From Sulfobacillus harzensis (GTDB taxonomy: Bacteria; Bacillota; Sulfobacillia; Sulfobacillales; Sulfobacillaceae), in contig NZ_JABBVZ010000028.1 of the NCBI RefSeq assembly GCF_012933365.1, positions 1-42,491 on the forward strand: a stretch of 42,491 nucleotides of DNA. Direction: 5' to 3'. The position numbers and the translations under genes were made by a program. This document shows positions 8,191-17,469 of the stretch, one piece after another (position 1 is the first letter of the stretch; each line of letters starts with the position of its first letter). Under the pieces are notes generated by a model. The model saw nothing but the letters and a program-made list of their open reading frames with translations, searched no databases and had not been told where the DNA came from.

Positions 8191-11026
8191 CGGCGTGATT
8201 CGCGTTCAAGGAGCGCGGCAGCATAATTTGAAGAATATTACCGTCGACATTCCCCGCGATGAGTTGGTGGTGATTACCGGCGTCTCGGGATCGGGGAAGT
8301 CGTCGTTGGCGTTTGACACCATTTATGCAGAGGGCCAGCGACGCTACGTGGAATCGCTGTCGAGCTACGCCCGCCAATTTCTGGGGCAGATGGATAAACC
8401 TGATGTGGATACCATCGACGGGCTGTCGCCGGCGATTTCCATCGACCAGAAGACCACGTCCCACAATCCCCGCAGCACCGTGGGCACGGTCACGGAAATT
8501 TATGACTATCTGCGCGTACTATATGCGCGCGCGGGCCAGCCCCACTGTCCCAAATGCGGCCGCGAGATTCAGCCGCAGACCGTGCAGCAGATTGTCGACC
8601 GGGTGATGGAAGCCCCGGAAGGAACTCGGCTTGAGGTGCGCGCGCCCATCGTGCGGGGAAAAAAGGGCACCCATGAGAAAGTTGTGGAGGAGATTCGCCG
8701 ACTAGGTTATACCCGCGCCCGGATCGACGGAGAATTGTTCGAGGTGGAGTCGGCACCATCTCTCAACAAAAATCAGAAGCACACCATTCAGGCGGTAGTG
8801 GATCGGATTGTCCTCCGCCCCGAAGTTCAGGCGCGGTTGGCGGAAGCGATCGAGCATGCCTTTGAAATCGCCCAGGGATTGGTGGAGATTGGGCCGCCTG
8901 ACGGACAGGGCACGCTGTATGCCCGCGATTTGGCCTGCGCGGAGTGCAATATCTCCCTCGAAGAGCTCAGCCCACGGATGTTTTCGTTCAACGCCCCATT
9001 TGGGGCTTGTCCTGATTGCACGGGATTGGGATTTAAACAGGAAATTGATCCGGATTTAATTGTTGATCCGGAACGGTCGCTTGCGGATGGGGCGCTCTTT
9101 CCCCTCTACCGCGGCACCAGCCGATTTTACCCGGATCTCATCGAAGCCTTGGGACGGAACGCGGGCATCCCGACCGATGTGCCCTTCAAGGAACTCCCAG
9201 AATCCGCCCAACGGATTTTGCTGCACGGCTATGACAAGCCTATCCCCTTTACCTACGAGTCGATTTTCGGCCAGTCGCGGCGAGAGACCATCATGTGGAC
9301 CGGTCTCATTCCTATTTTAGAGCGGCGCTATCGGGAATCCACTTCGGATGTGCAAAAAGCGGAGATTGAAGGCTACATGACGGCACGCCCCTGTCAAACC
9401 TGCCATGGACAGCGGTTGAAGCCTGAGGTGCTGGCTGTGACCGTGGGCGGATTGTCGATCGCCGCGCTGACCGATTTGTCGATTGTCAAGGCGCGCTCGT
9501 TTCTGCAAGAGCTCTCGCTTCAAGGGCGCCAGGAGAAGATTGCCAAGCCGATTTTGAAAGAGGTTCTCGAGCGGCTGGGCTTTTTGGTGGACGTGGGCTT
9601 AGGATATCTTACGCTCTCTCGGACGGCTGGCACGCTGTCGGGCGGCGAGGCGCAGCGCATCCGTCTGGCTACCCAGATTGGCTCCTCCTTGATGGGGGTG
9701 CTCTATATTTTGGACGAGCCGTCCATCGGTCTGCATCAGCGGGACAACGACCGGCTAATCCGGACGTTGAAGCGGCTTCGGGATTTAGGCAATACCGTGC
9801 TGGTGGTGGAGCATGATGAGGACACCATGCTGGCGGCCGATTATCTGATTGATATTGGCCCTGGCCCAGGGGTCTATGGCGGCGAGGTGGTGGCGGCAGG
9901 CACCCCCGCAGAGGTGATGGCGCATCCTACCAGCTTGACCGGCCACTACCTTTCCGGGCGTCGGGAGATCCCAACCCCGGTTCGCCGCCGCACGCCTGGC
10001 GATCGCTGGCTGACGGTCGAGGGAGCCCGCGAGCACAATTTGAAAAATATCCGGGTGCGAATCCCCTTGGGAATGATGGTGGCGGTTACGGGGGTGTCCG
10101 GTTCGGGCAAGTCCACCCTGGTGAACGACATTATCCGCCGGCGGCTGGAGATCGACCTAAACGGGGCCCGAAGCCGCCGCGTAGGCCAGCACAAGAATAT
10201 TCGCGGCCTCGAGCACCTGGACAAGGTGATTGCCATCGATCAGAGTCCGATTGGGCGCACGCCGCGTTCCAACCCAGCGACCTACACGGGCGCCTTTGAT
10301 TTGGTGCGAGAAATTTTCTCGAATACCACGGAAGCCCAGGTGCGCGGGTATCGAGCCGGCCGCTTTTCATTCAATGTGCGCGGCGGCCGCTGCGAGGCCT
10401 GCCGTGGCGATGGGATTCTCAGGATTGAAATGCACTTCCTTCCCGATGTCTATGTGCCCTGCGAGGTCTGTAAGGGCAGCCGCTACAACCGTGAGACGCT
10501 GGAAGTGCGATACCGCGGCAAATCCATCGCCGATGTGCTGGACATGACGGTGGACGAAGCGCTCGACTTCTTTCAGCATCATGCCCGCTTGAAGCGGAAG
10601 CTGGAGACTTTGCATGACGTGGGATTAGGCTATATTCGCCTCGGTCAGCCCGCCACCACCTTGTCGGGCGGCGAAGCGCAGCGCGTAAAATTGGCCACCG
10701 AACTCTCGCGCCGTTCCGACGGCCGTACACTGTATATTTTAGATGAGCCCACCACGGGACTCCATGCGGAGGATATCCGTCATTTGCTTTCCGTGTTGGA
10801 CCGACTGGTGAGTCAGGGCGATACGGTACTGGTGATTGAGCATAATCTGGATGTGATTAAGACGGCCGACTGGATTATTGATTTGGGACCAGAAGGGGGG
10901 GACCAAGGCGGGCAAGTCATTGCCGAGGGACCGCCGGAAGTCGTCATGGCGGTGCCTGAATCTTATACCGGGGAGTATCTGCGTCGCCATATTGAACGGC
11001 AGGAGACGCTGTCCGAGGCTCGCTGA
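8183..11026 (+). CDS. uvrA: UvrABC system protein A
   Basis: A 947-residue damage-recognition ATPase with two ABC modules. The first Walker A is GVSGSGKSS near residue 34, and the second is GVSGSGKST near residue 640. Both signatures are LSGGEAQR. Three zinc-binding sites are visible: CPKC with CAEC/CPDC (insertion and N-terminal region), CQTC-HG, and CEACRGDG with CEVCKG in the C-terminal half. UvrA dimerises, scans DNA and loads UvrB. The start GTG 8183 lies within the uvrB end. Motifs and length match the canonical UvrA rather than the shorter drug-resistance paralogues. Confidence 0.97.
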   Translation: MASGVIRVQGARQHNLKNITVDIPRDELVVITGVSGSGKSSLAFDTIYAEGQRRYVESLSSYARQFLGQMDKPDVDTIDGLSPAISIDQKTTSHNPRSTVGTVTEIYDYLRVLYARAGQPHCPKCGREIQPQTVQQIVDRVMEAPEGTRLEVRAPIVRGKKGTHEKVVEEIRRLGYTRARIDGELFEVESAPSLNKNQKHTIQAVVDRIVLRPEVQARLAEAIEHAFEIAQGLVEIGPPDGQGTLYARDLACAECNISLEELSPRMFSFNAPFGACPDCTGLGFKQEIDPDLIVDPERSLADGALFPLYRGTSRFYPDLIEALGRNAGIPTDVPFKELPESAQRILLHGYDKPIPFTYESIFGQSRRETIMWTGLIPILERRYRESTSDVQKAEIEGYMTARPCQTCHGQRLKPEVLAVTVGGLSIAALTDLSIVKARSFLQELSLQGRQEKIAKPILKEVLERLGFLVDVGLGYLTLSRTAGTLSGGEAQRIRLATQIGSSLMGVLYILDEPSIGLHQRDNDRLIRTLKRLRDLGNTVLVVEHDEDTMLAADYLIDIGPGPGVYGGEVVAAGTPAEVMAHPTSLTGHYLSGRREIPTPVRRRTPGDRWLTVEGAREHNLKNIRVRIPLGMMVAVTGVSGSGKSTLVNDIIRRRLEIDLNGARSRRVGQHKNIRGLEHLDKVIAIDQSPIGRTPRSNPATYTGAFDLVREIFSNTTEAQVRGYRAGRFSFNVRGGRCEACRGDGILRIEMHFLPDVYVPCEVCKGSRYNRETLEVRYRGKSIADVLDMTVDEALDFFQHHARLKRKLETLHDVGLGYIRLGQPATTLSGGEAQRVKLATELSRRSDGRTLYILDEPTTGLHAEDIRHLLSVLDRLVSQGDTVLVIEHNLDVIKTADWIIDLGPEGGDQGGQVIAEGPPEVVMAVPESYTGEYLRRHIERQETLSEAR

Positions 11027-11035
11027 CGGGACAAT

Positions 11036-12895
11036 ATGAGAAGTCCACAACTGGAAGAAAAATTGAAGTCGCTGCCGCAAAGCCCTGGCGTTTATCTCAT
11101 GAAGGATGATGACGGCCAGGTACTGTACGTGGGTAAGGCGGTGGTGCTGAAGAACCGGGTGCGTTCGTACTTTCAAGATTCGGCACGCTTGGCGCCCAAG
11201 GTGCGGGCTATGATGCGCCATGTCATGGACATGGAATATATTGCCACAACCACCGAGGTGGAGGCCCTCATCCTTGAGGCGACATTAATCAAGCAGATGA
11301 AGCCGCATTACAATATCCGCCTCAAGGATGACAAGGCGTACCCGTATCTTCGCCTCACCTGGGAGGAGGACTTCCCCCGGCTTCTGATTGCCCGCAAGCC
11401 GGCTGAGGACGGCAGCCGTTATTTTGGCCCCTATCCCCGGGCCCAGGCAGTCCGAGACACCATCCGGCTATTGCGCAAAATTTTTCCTATCCGGAACTGC
11501 ACCAATCCCAAATTCCGAAATGCCGCCCGCCCGTGCTTGGAATATCATATCGGGCATTGCCAAGCGCCGTGTCAAGGGTGGGTGGACAAAGAGACCTATC
11601 GCGCCACCATGAAGCAGGTGGAGCGTTTCTTAGAGGGCCGTCAGGATGAGGTGGAGAAAGATTTGGTGCGGCGCCTCAATGCGGCCGCCGAGAATCTCGA
11701 GTTTGAGAAAGCGGCGGAGTTGCGCAATCAGGTGCAGGCCATTCGGGAGGTGCGGGAGCCGCAAAAGGTGGCGGCCGGCACCCAACGCGAACTCGATGCC
11801 ATTCATTGGGCGCTCCGCGACGATGAGGCTCTGGTGCAAATCTTTCGGGTGCGGCAGGGACGCTTGAGCGGGAGGGAGGCGCTCACCTTGACGGGGGTGG
11901 AAGGAGCCAAGGACGAGGATATAGCTCAGGCATTTTTACTGCAATACTACAGCAATGCCCAAGACATCCCACCGGAGATTCTCATTGCGGCACTCCCTGA
12001 CGACGTCAAGGAATTGACCGAGTGGCTCAAGTCGCGCCGCGGTGGGACAGTAAGTGTCAAAGTGCCGCAGCGAGGTGAAAAAGCCGCCCTTTTGGCCATG
12101 GTCAAGAAGAATGCCGAGATGGCTCGCGACGAGGGTCTTCGAAAAGAGGCCCTGCAGGAAAGACATGTGCATGACGGATTATTGGGATTGCAGCATGCGC
12201 TGGGGTTGGAACACCTGCCGCATCGCATGGAATGCTACGACATTTCCAATACCCAGGGCACTGAGTCGGTGGCGTCAATGGTGGTCTTTACTGACGGAAA
12301 GCCCGACAAGTCGCAGTACCGGCGCTTTAAAATTCGCACGGTCGAAGGGCCCAACGACTTTCAATCGATGTATGAGGTCATTGGGCGGCGATTTCGTCAC
12401 CGCGAGCTGGCCGAGGATAATCCGGGGCTCAAGCGCTTTGCCACCCTGCCTGACTTGGTCATCATTGACGGGGGCCGGGGGCAATTGGGCTATGCGGTGC
12501 GGGCCATGCAAGAAATTGGGGTGGAGGTCCCGGTGTTTGGGTTAGCCAAGCAGCATGAGTGGCTATTTGAGCCAGACAGCCCCAACCCTATCATTCTTGA
12601 CCGGGATTCGGCAGCCTTAAAGATGCTGCAGCATCTTCGGGACGAAGCGCACCGCTTTGCCATCACCTTTCACCGCCAACTGCGGACTCGCCGCAATTTG
12701 AAGTCGCTGTTGGATGATGTGCCAGGCATTGGGCCGAAGCGCAAAAAGGCGCTTTTGCGCGCCTACCCGAATTTGGAAGCCATCCAATCGGCCAGCGTGG
12801 ACGATTTGGGAAATCTTCCGGGCATGTCGCGCACGGCGGCCGAGTCCGTCCTTGAATATCTTAGGAAAAATCAGGTGAGGGGGAGTTCCTCATGA
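11036..12895 (+). CDS. uvrC: UvrABC system protein C
   Basis: A 619-residue dual-incision nuclease. The GIY-YIG nuclease domain is at the N-terminus (GVY 18-20, YVG 31-33), and a UVR domain for UvrB contact lies near 200-235. An RNase H-like nuclease domain follows with YDISNTQG and IDGGRGQL, and tandem helix-hairpin-helix elements occupy about 560-615 (VPGIGPKRKK, LPGMSRTAAE). Four cysteines around residues 155-180 (CTN, PCLEYHIGHC, QAPC) match positions reported to hold an Fe-S cluster in E. coli UvrC. ATG 11036 follows the uvrA stop by 9 bases. The uvrB-uvrA-uvrC order makes the whole repair system one transcription unit. Confidence 0.96.
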   Translation: MRSPQLEEKLKSLPQSPGVYLMKDDDGQVLYVGKAVVLKNRVRSYFQDSARLAPKVRAMMRHVMDMEYIATTTEVEALILEATLIKQMKPHYNIRLKDDKAYPYLRLTWEEDFPRLLIARKPAEDGSRYFGPYPRAQAVRDTIRLLRKIFPIRNCTNPKFRNAARPCLEYHIGHCQAPCQGWVDKETYRATMKQVERFLEGRQDEVEKDLVRRLNAAAENLEFEKAAELRNQVQAIREVREPQKVAAGTQRELDAIHWALRDDEALVQIFRVRQGRLSGREALTLTGVEGAKDEDIAQAFLLQYYSNAQDIPPEILIAALPDDVKELTEWLKSRRGGTVSVKVPQRGEKAALLAMVKKNAEMARDEGLRKEALQERHVHDGLLGLQHALGLEHLPHRMECYDISNTQGTESVASMVVFTDGKPDKSQYRRFKIRTVEGPNDFQSMYEVIGRRFRHRELAEDNPGLKRFATLPDLVIIDGGRGQLGYAVRAMQEIGVEVPVFGLAKQHEWLFEPDSPNPIILDRDSAALKMLQHLRDEAHRFAITFHRQLRTRRNLKSLLDDVPGIGPKRKKALLRAYPNLEAIQSASVDDLGNLPGMSRTAAESVLEYLRKNQVRGSSS

Positions 12896-13239
12896 GACGC
12901 CTGTGGCTCTGGTTTTTTACGGCCGTGACGCTATTTGTTATGGCTCACCTCCACATGGGTATTGAGGCCACCAGCCTCGGCCGGGTGATTGTGGCCAGCA
13001 TCGTGCTGGGATTGGTCAACTTGGTTGTCAGGCCCATCGTCAAGCTCTTGACGCTTCCCTTGACGCTGATTACGCTCGGATTGTTTGGCTGGGTGGTTAA
13101 CGCCCTCATGTTGTGGCTGGTGTCGGCATTGGTGCCCGGGTTTCGTGTGGCGGGATTTGTTCCCGCCTTGGAAGCATCGGTAATTCTAGGGATTGTATCG
13201 GGGGTGGTCAATTGGGTCATTCGTCGTCGATCGCGCTAA
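12892..13239 (+). CDS. Phage holin family 4 / YvlD-like small membrane protein
   Basis: A 115-residue protein with three to four hydrophobic helices and the typical IVASIVLGLVNLVVRPIVK and LTLPLTLITLGLF segments of the phage_holin_4_2 (YvlD) family. Despite the family name these chromosomal proteins are not known to lyse cells; some belong to envelope-stress regulons. ATG 12892 overlaps the uvrC stop by 4 bases and follows a GAGGGGGAG ribosome binding site. No phage gene is nearby. Confidence 0.8.
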   Translation: MRRLWLWFFTAVTLFVMAHLHMGIEATSLGRVIVASIVLGLVNLVVRPIVKLLTLPLTLITLGLFGWVVNALMLWLVSALVPGFRVAGFVPALEASVILGIVSGVVNWVIRRRSR

Positions 13240-14045
13240 TTGCATTAGATCTGGATGGGACCACGCTAAAGGCGGACGGCAGTATTTCGGATCGATTACA
13301 GGCGGCCGTGGGTAAGGCGCTGGAACGGGGCATCCGGGTGATGTTGGCGACCGGGCGCATGGTACAGTCGGCAGAGCCATTTTGGCGGGAGTTGAAGCTG
13401 CCGCCGGGCCTTCTGGTTGCCTATCAGGGGGCGGTGGTAGCGGACATGCCGAGCGGCAAGCTGGTAGCTAAAACCCTGCTTCCTGACGAAGGGGCGCGGG
13501 CGGCGGTTCGTTGGGCTCTCGACCGTGAGATGTTGACGCAAGTGTATGTGGGTACGGAACTTTGGGTGTCGCGAGAGGACCCTCGCGTCCGCCAGTACAT
13601 TGAAAAGAATCACATCCCCGCATGGGTTCGGACAGCCGAGGAAATGCTGCAGTGGCCGGAGCCGCCGATTAAGGTGCTGCTGCAGGATGAGCCAGAGGTT
13701 TTGGATCGAGTGCGGCGGCATTTAGAACCTGAAGTGGCGCGGTTCCCCATCCGCGTCTTTAAATCGCAGCCCGACTACTTGGAATTGGTGCACCAAGACG
13801 TCGGCAAAGCGGTGGGATTAGCGGCTGCCGCCCAAACGCTCAACATTCCCCAACAGCAGGTGATGGCCATCGGCGACGCTGAAAACGACATCGATATGCT
13901 GAAATGGGCGGGGCTGGGCGTTGCCATGGGGCAGGCACCGGATGCGGTTAAGCAAGCGGCTCAGGTTGTCACTGCTCCCATTTCCGAGGACGGTGCAGCA
14001 CGGGCTATTGAGCGCTATGCCCTAGGGATGCCAGTGGTGGATTAA
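13212..14045 (+). CDS. Cof-type HAD phosphatase
   Basis: A 277-residue HAD-IIB (Cof subfamily) hydrolase. Motif I is ALDLDGTT with nucleophile Asp13 and acid/base Asp15; motif II is LATGR; a conserved lysine and motif IV GDAENDIDML lie near the C-terminus, followed by GVAMGQAPDAVKQAA. Family members dephosphorylate sugar phosphates, flavin precursors or nucleotides; the substrate here is unknown. TTG 13212 is chosen because GGGGTGG lies just before it and the catalytic motif starts only 12 residues later. Longer in-frame starts (back to 13113) would be read through the preceding gene in another frame. It overlaps the previous gene by 28 bases, and its 3' end overlaps the converging small gene by 24 bases. 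Confidence 0.82.
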   Translation: MGHSSSIALIALDLDGTTLKADGSISDRLQAAVGKALERGIRVMLATGRMVQSAEPFWRELKLPPGLLVAYQGAVVADMPSGKLVAKTLLPDEGARAAVRWALDREMLTQVYVGTELWVSREDPRVRQYIEKNHIPAWVRTAEEMLQWPEPPIKVLLQDEPEVLDRVRRHLEPEVARFPIRVFKSQPDYLELVHQDVGKAVGLAAAAQTLNIPQQQVMAIGDAENDIDMLKWAGLGVAMGQAPDAVKQAAQVVTAPISEDGAARAIERYALGMPVVD

Positions 14046-14261
14046 GTTTGTGCCCCAACGGCTCTCGAGCATGAGATACAACACTAAGGCGGCCACAGCT
14101 AGTACGAACAACGCAGTAAAGCGGCGCTCAATAGAACGCTCGCGGCGGGCCCGGGTTCGGGCTGCACGGCTGGATGGAAGTTCCGGTTCGACCAGCGTCG
14201 GCTGGTGACGGCGCTCTCGCCGGGACGGCGGTTGCAATGACGGGGGTTCGGTTTGAGCCAT
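14022..14261 (-). CDS. Small tail-anchored membrane protein of unknown function
   Basis: A 79-residue protein. Residues 1-48 are hydrophilic and rich in Arg, Pro and Glu, with basic runs such as SRRERRHQ and RTRARRERSIERR. Residues 50-66 form a single membrane helix (ALFVLAVAALVLYLML), followed by a short tail ending HHWHP. The positive charge before the helix predicts the N-terminus in the cytoplasm. The start at 14261 is well supported: GGGAGGAGA lies just upstream on the minus strand. I do not recognise a family. It is divergent from rapZ and overlaps the end of the HAD phosphatase gene, so it could be mistaken for an antisense shadow. The strong ribosome binding site and membrane-helix design argue that it is real. 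Confidence 0.6.
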   Translation of the reverse strand: MAQTEPPSLQPPSRRERRHQPTLVEPELPSSRAARTRARRERSIERRFTALFVLAVAALVLYLMLESRWGTNLIHHWHP

Positions 14262-14387
14262 GGTCTCCTCCCTGTCGCAGTGGTGATTCCTTGTTATTCG
14301 ACACCATTCGTCTCGGTATGTCAACGGGGAGAAACCAGAAAAGGTTACAATGGGGGAAATGGTGGCCGGGGAAAGGCGGGACGGGGT

Positions 14388-15257
14388 TTGGCATCGCGAT
14401 TCATCATTATCACCGGCATGTCGGGAGCCGGCCGCAGTGAGGCCATACGGGCTTTCGAGGATTTGGGATATTTTTGCGTTGATAATCTGCCGCCCTCCTT
14501 AGCGGCCAAGTTTGCGGAATTGGCGAACCGAAGTCCGGATGTGCACGGGGCGGCACTAGGCATGGACATCCGCGGGGGGAGCTTCTTTCCCGAATTAGCG
14601 CAGGTGCTGGACGAGTTAGACGCCCAGGGCACGTCCTATGAAATATTGTTCTTGGAAGCCGACGAGGAGACGCTGATTCACCGTTATAAGCTGTCCCGAC
14701 GGCGGCATCCACTCGAGGCGGGCTCGCGCCTGGTGGAGGCGATTCGCCAAGAGCGGGCGGCATTGGAGGAACTGCGGGGCCGCGCCGATCTGGTGATTGA
14801 CACCTCGGGCTTAACCCCGTTGCAGCTTCGCCAACGGCTTAATGATGCCTTCCGCCTTCAGGAGACAGTGCCTTTTCAGATACGGTTGGTGTCCTTTGGC
14901 TTTAAGCATGGGCTGCCCAAGGATGCGGATTTAGTCTTTGACGTCCGCTTTTTGCCCAACCCCCATTATGTGCCTGAGCTCCATGCCTTGACCGGTAATG
15001 AGGGAGAGGTGGACGCCTACGTGATGGGATTCCCCTTGGCCCGGGAAACGTTGGAGCGGTTGAGTGAGCTCCTGGATTTTCTCATTCCGCAATTCCACAG
15101 TGAAGGAAAACCGGTCGTGACCGTGGCTGTGGGATGCACAGGCGGCCAGCACCGATCGGTGGTGTTTGCCAATCGCTTGGCGTCGCATCTGAAGAACGGC
15201 GGCCATGCGGTGTGGGTCGAGCACCGCGATTTGCCCCCAAGGACGGGGGAGGTCTAG
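14388..15257 (+). CDS. rapZ: RapZ/YvcJ family nucleotide-binding protein
   Basis: A 289-residue P-loop protein. The N-terminal ATPase-like domain begins with GMSGAGRS (10-17), then EDLGYFCVDNLPPSL. The C-terminal domain contains FGFKHGLPKDADLVFDVRF, NPHYVPELHALTG and GCTGGQHRSV, all signatures of RapZ. In enterobacteria RapZ directs decay of the small RNA GlmZ to control glmS; Firmicutes homologues (YvcJ) bind and hydrolyse nucleotides and affect competence, and no GlmZ is known there. The Walker A lysine is arginine here. TTG 14388 is chosen because it gives the expected length; an upstream in-frame GTG at 14253 would add a low-complexity tail. It is followed immediately by yvcK. Confidence 0.9.
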   Translation: MASRFIIITGMSGAGRSEAIRAFEDLGYFCVDNLPPSLAAKFAELANRSPDVHGAALGMDIRGGSFFPELAQVLDELDAQGTSYEILFLEADEETLIHRYKLSRRRHPLEAGSRLVEAIRQERAALEELRGRADLVIDTSGLTPLQLRQRLNDAFRLQETVPFQIRLVSFGFKHGLPKDADLVFDVRFLPNPHYVPELHALTGNEGEVDAYVMGFPLARETLERLSELLDFLIPQFHSEGKPVVTVAVGCTGGQHRSVVFANRLASHLKNGGHAVWVEHRDLPPRTGEV

Positions 15258-16532
15258 ATGTGGCGTTTTTTGGTGCCGGGTCTCAGAATTAAACGCTTTT
15301 TGGTGATTATTGCCTTAGGGTTTGTCGCGATTGGGGTGGCGTTTGGCCGTTGGTTGCTGCCGGATCCTATGAGTCTTTCGACCGGCGCCGTCATGTTCGC
15401 GGTGGGCGTGCTCATCGTGGCGGGGGCGTCCTGGGGACTTTCCAAGACTGTGGGCGATGTGTTGGGCTCCGACAAATGGGCGGGGGTTCTGTATTCCCGT
15501 CGGCAATTGGCCCGGGGACCCAAGATTGTAGCGCTCGGAGGCGGGACGGGATTGCCGGTGGTGTTGCGTGGGCTAAAAAACTACACCTCCAATCTCACCG
15601 CGGTCGTGACGGTTGCGGATGATGGGGGCAGTTCAGGCCGGCTGCGCGGCGACTTAGGAGTATTGCCGCCTGGCGATATTCGCAACTGCATGGTGGCCTT
15701 GGCGGATACTGAGCCCTTGATGGAGGAACTATTTCAGCACCGCTTTCAAAGCGGTGAGCTGAAGGGTCACAGCTTCGGCAATTTGTTTTTGGCAGCCATG
15801 GAGCAGACGGCGGGCGACTTTGTCACCGCGCTGAGGGAATCCAGCCGGGTTTTGGCCGTTCGTGGCACAGTGCTACCCGCCACCCTGGAAAAAGTGACCT
15901 TATGGGCGGAATTGGAGACTGGTGAGAAAATTTGGGGGGAGAGCAAGATCGGCAGGAGTCCGGCGCGCATCCGCCGCCTAGGCATGGAGCCGGAAGATGC
16001 CACGCCGCTGGCTGAGGCCGTACAGGCGATTATGGAGGCCGACATGGTGGTGCTGGGCCCGGGAAGTCTTTACACCTCCGTCATCCCCAATCTTTTAGTA
16101 CGGCCTATCCAGGAAGCGATTCGCCATACCCCCGCGGTACGCGTTTATGTGGCCAACGTCATGACTCAACCCGGAGAAACGACACACTATACGGTGCGGG
16201 ATCATCTCGACGCGCTGGAGCGGCAGGTGGGCCGCGGTCTGGTGGATGTGGTGCTGGTCAATAATCAGAAGGTGGACGACGAGGTGCTGGCCCGCTATCG
16301 CAAAGAAGGGGCGGAGCCGGTGCTGCCATTCGAGGGCGGTGCGTCGGCTTGGCCAGAGGTGGTGGCATCGCCCTTGATTACGGCCGACGGGGTAGTGCGC
16401 CACGACCCCCAAAAGTTGGCGCGGGCGTTGCTAAAGCTTTTGGTGCGCTACCGCCCGCATTGGTCGGAGGGCCGGATACTGGATGGGCTGTGGCTTGAAG
16501 CTCGCCTGCGGGAAAGGAAGCGAGGAGCGTGA
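15258..16532 (+). CDS. yvcK: YvcK/CofD-like gluconeogenesis factor with N-terminal membrane anchor
   Basis: A 424-residue protein. Residues 12-31 and 44-66 are two membrane helices absent from the roughly 320-residue B. subtilis YvcK. From about residue 90 the CofD-like core follows: VALGGGTGLP, VTVADDGGSSGRLR, PPGDIRNCMVAL, and LGPGSLYTSVIPNLLV. YvcK binds UDP-sugars and is needed for growth on gluconeogenic carbon sources and for correct cell-wall synthesis. ATG 15258 directly follows the rapZ stop and has GGGGGAGGT upstream. It overlaps whiA by 4 bases, giving the standard Firmicutes rapZ-yvcK-whiA cluster. The membrane anchor would place the sugar-nucleotide sensor at the site of wall synthesis (inference). 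Confidence 0.92.
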   Translation: MWRFLVPGLRIKRFLVIIALGFVAIGVAFGRWLLPDPMSLSTGAVMFAVGVLIVAGASWGLSKTVGDVLGSDKWAGVLYSRRQLARGPKIVALGGGTGLPVVLRGLKNYTSNLTAVVTVADDGGSSGRLRGDLGVLPPGDIRNCMVALADTEPLMEELFQHRFQSGELKGHSFGNLFLAAMEQTAGDFVTALRESSRVLAVRGTVLPATLEKVTLWAELETGEKIWGESKIGRSPARIRRLGMEPEDATPLAEAVQAIMEADMVVLGPGSLYTSVIPNLLVRPIQEAIRHTPAVRVYVANVMTQPGETTHYTVRDHLDALERQVGRGLVDVVLVNNQKVDDEVLARYRKEGAEPVLPFEGGASAWPEVVASPLITADGVVRHDPQKLARALLKLLVRYRPHWSEGRILDGLWLEARLRERKRGA

Positions 16533-17389
16533 CTTGGTCGTTTACGCGCCAAGTGAAAGCGGAGTTGGCCGGCACGCCGCTTGGTTCGCTGCCGTGTTGT
16601 TGGGCGGAGCTCTGGGGACTGTCGGGCCGGGTGTCGGATCCATATGAGGATGGTGGACCTTGGGTGGAGGCCGGCTCGGCCTTTGTCAGCCGTCGCGCCT
16701 ATCGCCTCATGAAACATCTGGATTTGGATCCGTCGATTCACATCGGCCGCCACACCCACCGAGTCACCTTTTCTCTGTGGGGGAACGATGTGCCGCCCCC
16801 GGATCTCGACCAAAGCCTTCGCGACTGTCCGGCGGGGCTGGTCCGGGGAGCCTTTTTGATGCGCGGGTATGTTTCCGAAATTGATCGCCCGGTCCATTTT
16901 GAAATACAGGCGGCCGGTCCTCGGCAAAGTGAGACGCTGGCCTGGGCTGTTGAGGCGCTAGGGGTGGTACCGCATACCTCGTCGCGCCGCAGCCAACCTC
17001 TTATTTACCTCAAAGACCGCGAGCAGGTGGCCTATCTGTTGGGGCGCCTTGGCGCCCATCAAACGGTGCTGGCGATCCAGAGCCAGAGCGTGGTGAAGTC
17101 CATGAAAAATCAAATCAACCGGCTGGTCAACTCAGAGACCGCGAATATGAAACGGAGCGTCGAATCGGGTCTTAAGGACGCGGAAAAATTGTCGGCTCTG
17201 GGTGCCCGGGGACGTCTATCGCGGCTTCCGGAAAATCTTCGCGAACTAGCGGAAGCACGTGTTGCCCACCCTGAGTGGAGTTTTGAGGAACTGGGCCGGA
17301 ATCTCCATCCGCCTATCTCCAAGTCGGCGGTCAATCACCGTCTCAGGCGCCTCAGACTGTGGTTAGAACAGGAATCGGAGAATCGTTGA
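16529..17389 (+). CDS. whiA: WhiA family DNA-binding protein
   Basis: A 286-residue protein with an N-terminal degenerate LAGLIDADG homing-endonuclease-like domain (beginning SFTRQVKAELA, with LVRGAFLMRGYVSEIDRP) and a C-terminal helix-turn-helix domain around 215-280 (SRLPENLRELAEARVAHPEWSF, then SKSAVNHRLRRL). WhiA is a sporulation regulator in Streptomyces and influences cell division and chromosome segregation in Bacillus. The start GTG 16529 overlaps the yvcK stop. It is the last gene before the nuo promoter; no clear terminator lies between, so some read-through into nuo is possible. Confidence 0.92.
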   Translation: MTWSFTRQVKAELAGTPLGSLPCCWAELWGLSGRVSDPYEDGGPWVEAGSAFVSRRAYRLMKHLDLDPSIHIGRHTHRVTFSLWGNDVPPPDLDQSLRDCPAGLVRGAFLMRGYVSEIDRPVHFEIQAAGPRQSETLAWAVEALGVVPHTSSRRSQPLIYLKDREQVAYLLGRLGAHQTVLAIQSQSVVKSMKNQINRLVNSETANMKRSVESGLKDAEKLSALGARGRLSRLPENLRELAEARVAHPEWSFEELGRNLHPPISKSAVNHRLRRLRLWLEQESENR

Positions 17390-17407
17390 TCAATTTTAGC
17401 ACTTAGG

Positions 17408-17435
17408 TTGATCGTCGAGCCAAGATGGCTACAAT
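17408..17435 (+). promoter_or_regulatory. Promoter of the nuo operon
   Basis: A -35 TTGATC (17408-17413) and -10 TACAAT (17430-17435) are separated by 16 bases, a good housekeeping-sigma promoter. Transcription would start near 17442, leaving an 80-base leader before nuoA. The heptamer GTTGATC occurs twice, at 17385-17391 and 17407-17413, exactly 22 bases apart, with the second copy covering the -35; this could be a binding site but may be chance. Confidence 0.7.
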
Positions 17436-17469
17436 ATGAATAGGAACGTTGGTAGAGTCGCGGAATCAT

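Noticed and set aside
12892..13239. Phage holin name taken as evidence of a prophage
   Set aside because: The family is widespread on chromosomes as YvlD-like proteins; no phage gene, integrase or attachment site is nearby.
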